From the NCBI RefSeq assembly GCF_900094545.1, contig NZ_FMAH01000017.1, positions 1 through 64,000 on the forward strand: 64,000 bases of DNA, read 5' to 3'. This DNA comes from Martinezella miluonensis (lineage in GTDB: Bacteria; Pseudomonadota; Alphaproteobacteria; Rhizobiales; Rhizobiaceae). Below the pieces are notes generated by a model that saw only the letters and a list, made by a program, of their open reading frames with translations, was not told the origin of the DNA and searched no databases. The position numbers and the translations under genes were made by a program. This document shows positions 58,002 through 64,000 of the stretch, one piece after another. Each line of letters begins with the position of its first letter. Position 1 is the first letter of the stretch.

Positions 58002-58022
58002 CATAAACAGAAGACCGTGTGA

Positions 58023-58991
58023 TCAGCCGCGCAGCTTGACCGGCGTCTCCGGCACCGGCGTCACCGGCCGGCCCTTTACGAACCATTCGATGATGTTGTC
58101 GACGACAAGATCGGCCATGGCGTCGCGTGTCGGCACCGAGGCGGACGCCACATGCGGCAGCAAGGAAACGTTCGGCAGGGAGAGATAGCCGGCCGGCACA
58201 TTGGGTTCATCGTAGAACACATCAAGGCCGGCGGCCCCCAGCGTACCATTGCCGAGGGCGGCGATCAGTGCATCGTCATCGACCGACCAGCCGCGGCCGA
58301 CATTGATGAACACGCCCTGCGGCCCAAGCGCCGATAGGATATCCGCGTTGATGACCTTGTGCGTTTCCGGCGTCTTCGGCACGATGGAGATCAGCGTATC
58401 CACCGACTGCGCCATTTCCTTCAGGGTCGGATAATAATCGTAAGGCAGCGAGTCGCGCGGCGAGCGCGTGTGGTAGCCGATCTTCACCTTGAACGGCTCG
58501 AGCCTTCTGGCGATCTCGAGACCGATGCGGCCGAGACCATTGATACCGATGCGGCGCCCCTTCATCGAAAAAGGCGAGAGCGGAAACGCCCCTTCCTTTA
58601 CCCAGCGCCCCTCGCGCAGCCAGCTTTCAGCTTTCGGAAACTGCCGCAGCGTGTTCAGCAGCAGCGCGATCGCCGTATCCGCGACCTCGTCATTCAGGAC
58701 GTCAGGCGTATTGGTGACGACGATCCCTTTGGAAGCGGCATGTTTGACGTCGATGCCATCATAGCCGACGCCGAAATTGGCGATGACTTCGATATTCGGA
58801 AAAGCATCGATCCAGGAGGCACCGAAGCCGCCCGAGACAGCGACGCCGCGGATGCGGGCTGCCGTCTCCGCATCGACCTTCGGGCCGCCATCACGTTCTA
58901 CGGATACGATATCGAACTGCTTTCCAAGCCTTTCGAGAACACGCGGGTGTATCTTCCCCGGAACGAGGACGGCAATGCGGTTATCGGACAT
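58023..58991 (-). CDS. D-isomer-specific 2-hydroxyacid dehydrogenase
   Basis: 322 residues from MSDNRIAVLVPGKIHPRVLERL. The N-terminal catalytic half is followed by the NAD(P) domain with RRIGINGLGRIGLEIARRLEPF (GxGxxG), the catalytic arginine in FINVGRGWSVDDDALI, a Glu in AAGLDVFYDEP and a His in LLPHVASAS. This is the glyoxylate/hydroxypyruvate reductase group. AGAGGAAAG precedes 58991. It follows a LacI-type regulator in the same direction, which probably controls it, and a RIME lies between the two genes. Confidence 0.9.
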   Translation of the reverse strand: MSDNRIAVLVPGKIHPRVLERLGKQFDIVSVERDGGPKVDAETAARIRGVAVSGGFGASWIDAFPNIEVIANFGVGYDGIDVKHAASKGIVVTNTPDVLNDEVADTAIALLLNTLRQFPKAESWLREGRWVKEGAFPLSPFSMKGRRIGINGLGRIGLEIARRLEPFKVKIGYHTRSPRDSLPYDYYPTLKEMAQSVDTLISIVPKTPETHKVINADILSALGPQGVFINVGRGWSVDDDALIAALGNGTLGAAGLDVFYDEPNVPAGYLSLPNVSLLPHVASASVPTRDAMADLVVDNIIEWFVKGRPVTPVPETPVKLRG

Positions 58992-59033
58992 GAATCTTTC
59001 CTCTTGCGGTACGGTTCGGCGCGACTGCAGCAA

Positions 59034-59125
59034 TTCCAGGAAAATAGACGGCGGCTTCCCGCCCGGAACTGCATAGAGCCAATGAGATAGAGCGGTTCAG
59101 CGATCCCGTGAAGGGCTGAACTGCT
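59034..59125. repeat. RIME-type repeat overlapping the end of the lacI-type gene
   Basis: Diverged copy: CAATTCCAGGAAAA and the facing half (CCCGCCCGGAACTG), then GAGCGGTTCAGC/GCTGAACTGCTC. The second palindrome (about 59088-59125) lies inside the coding end of the LacI-type regulator. Confidence 0.75.
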
Positions 59126-60143
59126 CGCGGGCCTTGTATGGCGCCGTCGACTGGCGGATGCGCATTTCCGGCTTGATGAGATGGATACCATCCGGCTCGT
59201 GGCTTCCCGCCAATCTATCCAAAAGCGCCCGTGCTGCAAGCCTTCCGACCTCGGCCTGACCGTTCCAGACCGTCGTCAGCGCCGGCGTGGCGATTGCCGC
59301 TTCTTCCAGATCGTCGTAGCCGGTAACCGAAATGTCCCTCCCCGGTACGAGACCAGCGCGGGAAATACCGTTCATCAGACCGATGGCGACCAGATCGTTC
59401 CAGCAGACCGCCGCCGTGGGCTTCTGCGGCAGCGACAGGAAGTGCACGGCCGCCTCGAAACCGCCCTGCTTCGAGCGCGCGCCGGGAATACGCAGATTGG
59501 GATCGACCTCGATGCCCGCCTTGCGCAGCGCATTGACATAGCCCTGATAGCGGTCGCGCCCCGTCGAGGTCTGGTCCGTGCCGCCGATCATTGCGATCGA
59601 GCGGTGACCAAGGCTGATCAAGTGGTTGGTGGCAAGCGAAATCCCGTAGCTGTCGTCGCCGCGATAGGTCGGCAGATCCAGTGCATCGATCTGGCGCGCC
59701 ACGAGAATGGCGGGCATGCCGTTTTCTTCGGCCAGCTCGAAATCCTCCGGCGGCGTTCCGATCGCCGGCGACATGATCACGCCGTCGCCGCCAAGCTGCA
59801 GCAGCGTCTCGATGAAGGTTCGCTGCTTCTCGACAGAGTCATAATGGTTGGAAAGAATGAAGGTGTGCCGGCTGCGATCGAGTTCGCTTTCGATCGCCTT
59901 GAGGATTTCCCCGTAAAACGGGTTCATGATGTCATGAACGACGACGCCAATGATCCCCGATCGCGACGTTCTGAGGCTCGCCGCGCGGCGATTGTAGATG
60001 TAGCCTAGCGCGCGGGCCTGGTCCTTGATCTTTTCGCGTGTATTGACCGCGACCAACGGGCTATCACGTAAGGCCAGAGATACCGTTGCTGTTGAAATGC
60101 CGAGCGTTTCCGCAATTGTAGAAAGCTTTATCTTTTGCGCCAC
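59097..60143 (-). CDS. LacI family transcriptional regulator
   Basis: 348 residues with a GTG start at 60143, chosen because GGGGAGGGA stands just upstream; the frame is open to ATG 60176. Residues about 1-55 hold the HTH (KLSTIAETLGISTATVSLALRDSPLVAVNTREKI), with the hinge at about 50-60; residues 60-335 are the periplasmic-binding-protein-like ligand domain (SGIIGVVVHDIMNPFYGEILKAIESEL, DGVIMSPAIGTPPEDFE, VCWNDLVAIGLMNG). The last nine residues (EQFSPSRDR) and the stop codon come from a RIME palindrome. It is upstream of the hydroxyacid dehydrogenase gene in the same direction, its likely target. Confidence 0.92.
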   Translation of the reverse strand: MAQKIKLSTIAETLGISTATVSLALRDSPLVAVNTREKIKDQARALGYIYNRRAASLRTSRSGIIGVVVHDIMNPFYGEILKAIESELDRSRHTFILSNHYDSVEKQRTFIETLLQLGGDGVIMSPAIGTPPEDFELAEENGMPAILVARQIDALDLPTYRGDDSYGISLATNHLISLGHRSIAMIGGTDQTSTGRDRYQGYVNALRKAGIEVDPNLRIPGARSKQGGFEAAVHFLSLPQKPTAAVCWNDLVAIGLMNGISRAGLVPGRDISVTGYDDLEEAAIATPALTTVWNGQAEVGRLAARALLDRLAGSHEPDGIHLIKPEMRIRQSTAPYKAREQFSPSRDR

Positions 60144-60261
60144 GCGCTCCCTCCCCGTGAAACGCAGCCGTAACATATTCCGTTCGTTTTACGATTCCGG
60201 AATTTAAAATATTTAATTAAAAGCTTTAATCGCGTCGCGCAACTCGAATTCGCGAGGATTT

Positions 60262-60774
60262 TCAGATTTCCTCATCGTCCTCGTCGTCATCGCCCGCCTG
60301 TAGATTGTTCTCAATCGTCTTCAGCAGTCGCACGAGCGAGCGAATGTCCTTTTCGGAGAAACCGCGCGTCGCGAGTTCATCGCAGCTGGCAGCAGAGCTT
60401 TCGATCTCGCTGACGCTGTTGCGGCCGGTCTCGGTGAGATAGACCTTGGTCAGGCGAGCATCCTCGGCGTCCGGCCGCCGTTCGACGAAGCCTTGCGCCT
60501 CCATGCGGCCGATCGTGCGCGTCATCGTCGGCGCCTTGACGCCGAGCTTCTGCGCCAGCGATCCGGCCGGAAGACCGTCGCTGGCCGCCAGGGCAAGGAT
60601 GACGCCGTCCTGCCCGGCATAGAGACCGCTTGCCGTCAGGCTGCGGGTCATCACCGTTCGCATGGACCGCGCCGCCTGCGTCAATGCCGGCGACAGATCG
60701 GCAAGCGTGTAGTCCCGGTGATCCTTCTTCTTACCTGACTTACTTTTCTTCCCGACCTTGTTCTTCTTACCCAT
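60262..60774 (-). CDS. MarR family transcriptional regulator
   Basis: 170 residues. The N-terminus is very basic (MGKKNKVGKKSKSGKKKDHRD) and the tail is acidic (GDDDEDDEEI), both unusual for MarR. The winged-helix core at about 50-115 is clear: LALAASDGLPAGSLAQKLGVKAPTMTRTIGRMEAQGFVERRPDAEDARLTKVYLTETGR. Such proteins normally repress a divergent gene, here the creatininase-like gene starting 87 bp away. The Lys-rich extension may add non-specific DNA binding. Confidence 0.92.
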   Translation of the reverse strand: MGKKNKVGKKSKSGKKKDHRDYTLADLSPALTQAARSMRTVMTRSLTASGLYAGQDGVILALAASDGLPAGSLAQKLGVKAPTMTRTIGRMEAQGFVERRPDAEDARLTKVYLTETGRNSVSEIESSAASCDELATRGFSEKDIRSLVRLLKTIENNLQAGDDDEDDEEI

Positions 60775-60860
60775 CGTGATTCCGTTGACCTTTTCGCCGA
60801 TGCGCCATCACGCTATGACATTGCGCAGGTTATTGACATAAACAAGAGGCACACCCTCAG

Positions 60861-61652
60861 ATGGCGCATCCTTTGCCATGTTTCGACGACAATGATACTA
60901 CACTCCCCCCTGAAGAACGGGCAAAATGGATCGCGGTGCTGCCACTTGGCGCCTATGAGCAACACGGTCCGCATCTACCCTTTGAAACCGATGCGCTGAT
61001 CGCCGAAGGCATCGTTTCACGCCTCAAGGCCGGCCTGCCCGCCAAACTGCCCGTCACCTTCCTGGCGACGGAGCCTGTCGGCTACTCCATAGAGCACATC
61101 GATGTCGCCGGAACCAAAACCCTGGCTTTCGACGAAGCCGTGAAACAGTGGCTCGGCATCGCCGAGCGGATGAACAAGCTCGGCATCCGCAAATTCGTCA
61201 TGCTGAACGCCCATGGCGGCAACTCTCCGCTGATGACCATCGTCGCGACGGAAGCGCGTGTGCGCTTCAACATGCTGGCGGTCGCGACCAGTTGGACCCG
61301 CTTTGGCGTGCCCGGCGGACTGATCATGCCCGATGACAAAGCGATCGACATTCACGGCGGCGATATCGAGACATCGGTCATGCTCGCCCTGCACCCCGAA
61401 AAGGTCGACATGTCGAAGGCGGAGAACTTTCCTTCCCGCCAATCCGATTTCATCCGCGACTTCAATCACCTTCGCGCCTACGGGCCCCACGCCTTCGGCT
61501 GGAAAATGTCCGATCTGAGCATTCGGGGCGTAGCTGGCAATGCAGGCGTGGCAACAGCGGACAAGGGCGAAAGACTGATCGCACATGCCGTCAACGGGCT
61601 TGTCGAACTGCTTGGGGATGTCGACAGCTTCGACGTGTCGACGCTGACCTGA
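60861..61652 (+). CDS. Creatininase family protein
   Basis: 263 residues of the creatininase/MftE-like amidohydrolase family. Metal ligands are in LPLGAYEQHGPHLPFETDAL (Glu, His, Asp), LNAHGGNSP (His) and DIHGGDIETS (His/Glu). The family includes creatininase and formamide hydrolases; substrate unknown. It is divergent from the MarR-type gene, its probable regulator. Confidence 0.9.
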   Translation: MAHPLPCFDDNDTTLPPEERAKWIAVLPLGAYEQHGPHLPFETDALIAEGIVSRLKAGLPAKLPVTFLATEPVGYSIEHIDVAGTKTLAFDEAVKQWLGIAERMNKLGIRKFVMLNAHGGNSPLMTIVATEARVRFNMLAVATSWTRFGVPGGLIMPDDKAIDIHGGDIETSVMLALHPEKVDMSKAENFPSRQSDFIRDFNHLRAYGPHAFGWKMSDLSIRGVAGNAGVATADKGERLIAHAVNGLVELLGDVDSFDVSTLT

Positions 61653-61691
61653 CCGCACGGCCCAGTCGCCGCTCCGCAACCCAATGTGATC

Positions 61692-61704
61692 TTATAACAT
61701 ATAA
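61692..61704. promoter_or_regulatory. Candidate Zur box before the COG0523 GTPase gene
   Basis: TTATA-ACA-TATAA is a perfect 13-bp palindrome in an otherwise GC-rich region, about 90 bp before the gene. Alphaproteobacterial Zur sites are TTATAACAT-like AT palindromes, and COG0523 zinc chaperones are typical Zur targets. Inference from resemblance only. Confidence 0.5.
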
Positions 61705-61792
61705 AAGCCTTTGAACTGACGTCTCCAACTCCTTATATGGAACCCGACCAATGTCTGCTCCCCGGGGCAACCTTCCCTATTTCGAGGCTCCC

Positions 61793-62875
61793 ATGACCGA
61801 AACAGCCACGCAAAAGCCCGTTCCCGTTACCGTTCTCACCGGCTATCTCGGCGCCGGCAAGACGACGCTGCTGAACCGCATCCTATCTGAAAATCACGGC
61901 AAGAAATACGCCGTCATCGTCAACGAGTTCGGCGAGATCGGCATCGACAACGACCTCATCGTCGAGTCGGACGAAGAAATCTATGAAATGAACAATGGCT
62001 GCGTCTGCTGCACCGTTCGCGGCGACCTTATCCGCGTCGTCGAAGGCCTGATGCGCCGTCCCGGCCGCTTCGATGGCATCATCGTCGAAACCACCGGCCT
62101 TGCCGATCCGGTTCCGGTCGCCCAGACCTTCTTCATGGACGACGATGTCCGCGCCAAGACCGAGCTTGATGCCGTCGTCGCGCTCGTCGATGCCAAGCAC
62201 CTGCCGCTGCGCCTGAAGGACAGCCGCGAAGCCGAAGACCAGATCGCCTTTGCTGACGTTGTCGTCATCAACAAATCCGATCTCGTAACGCCGGAAGAAC
62301 TGGCTCAGATCGAGGACATCGTCCGCGCCATCAACCCGGCCGCCCGCGTCTACAAGACGACCCGCTCCGGCGTCGATCTCGCCCGCGTGCTGAACCAGGG
62401 CGCCTTCAATCTTGAGCGCGCGCTCGAGAATGACCCACATTTCCTCGAGCACGGCCATGATGATCACGTCTGCGGCCCGGATTGCGATCACGACCATCAT
62501 GATCATGACCACCATCATCACGATCATGACCACGGTCACGACCATCATCACCACGCCCCGTCGCCGATCCACGACGTCACAGTGCAGTCGGTTTCGCTGC
62601 GCGGCGGCCAGATGAATGCCGAACGCTTCTTCCCCTGGATCCAGAAGATCACGCAGACGCAGGGCCCGAACATCCTGCGCCTCAAGGGCATCATCGCCTT
62701 CAAGGACGATCCGGAGCGCTATGTCGTTCAGGGCGTGCACATGATCATCGAAGGCGATCATCAGCGTCCGTGGAAGGATGGCGAGAAGCATGAAAGCCGG
62801 CTCGTCTTCATCGGTCGCGAACTCGACCGCGAAAAGCTCGAAGCGAGCTTCAAGGCGTGCGAGGCGTCTGCCTGA
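61793..62875 (+). CDS. COG0523/CobW-family GTPase, probable zinc chaperone
   Basis: 360 residues from ATG 61793 (GAGG upstream); ATG 61751 is in frame. The N-terminal GTPase domain has the P-loop TGYLGAGKTTLLN, the metal motif GCVCCT (CxCC), a VETTGLADP block and NKSD. A Cys/His/Asp-rich linker (about 217-257, starting LEHGHDDHVCGPDCDHDHHD) holds about 16 histidines, followed by the C-terminal CobW_C domain. Such His-rich proteins bind Zn2+ and supply or store it in starvation; CobW itself helps cobalamin synthesis, but no cob genes are here. Its stop overlaps the next gene by one base. Confidence 0.92.
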   Translation: MTETATQKPVPVTVLTGYLGAGKTTLLNRILSENHGKKYAVIVNEFGEIGIDNDLIVESDEEIYEMNNGCVCCTVRGDLIRVVEGLMRRPGRFDGIIVETTGLADPVPVAQTFFMDDDVRAKTELDAVVALVDAKHLPLRLKDSREAEDQIAFADVVVINKSDLVTPEELAQIEDIVRAINPAARVYKTTRSGVDLARVLNQGAFNLERALENDPHFLEHGHDDHVCGPDCDHDHHDHDHHHHDHDHGHDHHHHAPSPIHDVTVQSVSLRGGQMNAERFFPWIQKITQTQGPNILRLKGIIAFKDDPERYVVQGVHMIIEGDHQRPWKDGEKHESRLVFIGRELDREKLEASFKACEASA

Positions 62876-63864
62876 TGCCGACTGTTGCTCCGCTTGATAT
62901 CGACGGCCACGTTCTGGCCGTCGAATTTTTAGGTGACACCCCCCTCTTCGCCAGCGCCGCAGGCGCCATCCATCGCCTGGAGGGCGGGGATAAGGTCACC
63001 GAAGCTCACCAGGGCATGCTCACCTGCATTCGCGATCCTTATAGCGAGAGCCTGATTTCCGGCGGCGAAGACGGCAAGGTCCTGCGCATCGCGGCCGATG
63101 GCGGCATAACGGTGCTGGCCGAAGCGCCGCGCAAATGGATCAGCCAGGTCGCTGCCGGACCGCAGGGCTCGGTCGCCTATTCCTATGGCAAGAGCGCCTT
63201 CGTCCGGCTGTCCGACGGCACGACGAAAGAGTTTCCGGAAGAACGCACCGTCGAAGGCATCGCCTTTGCCCCCAAGGGCCTGCGCATCGCCGCTGCACGC
63301 TATAACGGCGTGTCGCTGCATTGGGTCGGCATGAGCGCCCAGCCGGTCAATCTGGAATGGAAGGGTGCCCACACCGGCGTCACCTTCTCGCCGGACGGCC
63401 AGTTCATTGTCACCACCATGCAGGAGAACGCCCTGCACGGCTGGAAACTGGATGCCAAGCCAGGTGCAGAAGCCCGGCACATGCGCATGACGGGCTATCC
63501 TGCCAAGGTGAAGTCCCTATCATGGTCGGCAAAGGGCAAGTGGCTCGCTTCGAGCGGAGCACCGGCTGCCATCGTCTGGCCTTTCCAGGGCAAGGACGGC
63601 CCGATGGGTAAGGCACCGCTGGAGCTCGGCAGCCGCGCCAATATCATGGCGACCTGCGTGAAGTTCCATCCGGCCGAAGATATCCTTGCCATCGGCTTCA
63701 TCGACGGCATGATCCTGGCGGTCCGCGTCGGTGACGCCAAGGAGGCGCTCTTGCGCCGCCCCGGCAAGGGTGCAATCACATCGATGAGCTGGAGCAAGTC
63801 CGGCAAGCTGCTTGCTTTCGCCTCCGAAGCCGGCGACTGCGGCGTCGTCGACGTGTCGGCCTGA
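62875..63864 (+). CDS. WD40-repeat protein coupled to the COG0523 GTPase
   Basis: 329 residues, a soluble beta-propeller of about seven blades (for example GMLTCIRDPYSESLISGGEDGKVLRIAADGG, GVTFSPDGQFIVTTMQENALHGWKLDA, SLSWSAKGKWLASSGAPAAIVWPF). There is no signal peptide. The ATG overlaps the GTPase TGA (TGATG), so it is translationally coupled; WD40 proteins next to COG0523 GTPases recur in alphaproteobacteria. It could be a scaffold for metal transfer, but there is no direct evidence. Confidence 0.88.
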   Translation: MPTVAPLDIDGHVLAVEFLGDTPLFASAAGAIHRLEGGDKVTEAHQGMLTCIRDPYSESLISGGEDGKVLRIAADGGITVLAEAPRKWISQVAAGPQGSVAYSYGKSAFVRLSDGTTKEFPEERTVEGIAFAPKGLRIAAARYNGVSLHWVGMSAQPVNLEWKGAHTGVTFSPDGQFIVTTMQENALHGWKLDAKPGAEARHMRMTGYPAKVKSLSWSAKGKWLASSGAPAAIVWPFQGKDGPMGKAPLELGSRANIMATCVKFHPAEDILAIGFIDGMILAVRVGDAKEALLRRPGKGAITSMSWSKSGKLLAFASEAGDCGVVDVSA

Positions 63865-63865
63865 T

Positions 63866-63966
63866 GTGATCCCGCGAAAAGCACGCAGAGGCTTTCCGTT
63901 GGGAATTGCGTAACACCGTAAAATGGAGCGGTTCGGAGATTCTGCGAATAGCTGAACCGCTCTGGA
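63866..63966. repeat. RIME-type repeat, diverged copy
   Basis: The first palindrome is partly lost (AAAAGCACGCAGAGGCTTTCCGTTGGGAATTGCG). The second is intact: GAGCGGTTC facing GAACCGCTC. It begins one base after the WD40 gene's stop. Confidence 0.7.
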
Positions 63967-63981
63967 GAGAAAGACAGGATC

Positions 63982-64000
63982 ATGCCCAAGTCGGGAACGG
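63982..64000 (+). CDS. Possible start of a gene cut by the window end
   Basis: ATG CCC AAG TCG GGA ACG is followed by the window edge (MPKSGT). An AGGA sequence lies 5 bp upstream. Only six codons are visible, so this is a suggestion. Confidence 0.3.

Noticed and set aside
62440..62565. CRISPR-like or tandem repeat in the COG0523 gene
   Set aside because: The repeated CATCATGACCAC-type sequence encodes a His/Asp-rich metal-binding linker in frame; there are no spacers. No CRISPR array is seen in the window.

Overview
The window reads as chromosomal DNA of a fast-growing rhizobium (family Rhizobiaceae, Rhizobium/Sinorhizobium/Agrobacterium clade). Reasons: high GC; several copies of a two-palindrome intergenic repeat of the RIME type; CpdR next to tRNA-Val; an MmgR (suhB-motif) small RNA beside an inositol-phosphatase family gene; a MloK1-type potassium channel; heterotetrameric sarcosine oxidase; and the three-gene PntA/PntB transhydrogenase with an aa3 oxidase subunit IV gene. 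Identifications rest on reading translations and motifs; no database search was possible.

Layout. 0-1.2 kb: tail of an IS1182-type transposase, then a small heat-shock gene read leftward from a sigma-32-like promoter through a ROSE-like leader, and a candidate small RNA. 1.2-7.5 kb: DUF2000/AsnC divergent pair, MloK1-type channel, alpha/beta hydrolase, hisN-like phosphatase, MmgR-like sRNA, N-formylglutamate amidohydrolase, cpdR. 7.5-9.5 kb: tRNA-Val(GAC) and four small hypothetical genes. 9.5-11 kb: DUF475 membrane protein behind a structured leader. 11-13.75 kb: a secreted hydrolase and a membrane LytTR regulator bracketed by two decayed IS5-family remnants. 13.9-15.4 kb: manC. 15.5-22.2 kb: transglutaminase/DUF2126, fused ATP-grasp/alpha-E and a second transglutaminase, a predicted peptide-ligating system. 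22.3-23.5 kb: TadG-like vWA protein. 23.8-35.0 kb: glycogen genes glgP-glgB-glgC-glgA-pgm, then glgX. 35-41.2 kb: MaoC-like protein, then the sarcosine oxidase operon soxB-(unknown)-soxD-soxA-soxG read leftward. 41.3-48.4 kb: small membrane/secreted proteins, rpsU, TPR lipoprotein, FAD oxidoreductase, HWE kinase, ECF42-type sigma factor with its DGPF partner. 48.6-51.9 kb: transhydrogenase operon. 52.1-55.5 kb: FeeM-like acyltransferase and a GGDEF/EAL protein. 55.7-64 kb: TRAP binding protein, PuuD-like amidotransferase, 2-hydroxyacid dehydrogenase, LacI and MarR regulators, creatininase-like protein, COG0523 GTPase with a WD40 partner, and the first codons of one more gene.

Functional links. 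The glg block covers glycogen synthesis (GlgC, GlgA, GlgB), breakdown (GlgP, GlgX) and the glucose-1-P/glucose-6-P branch point (Pgm) in one direction. The sox block demethylates sarcosine to glycine. The most interesting parts are the MmgR-like sRNA with a perfect 23-bp palindrome beside its promoter, the transglutaminase/ATP-grasp cluster, and the RIME repeats that supply the stop codons, and in one case the last residues, of neighbouring genes.
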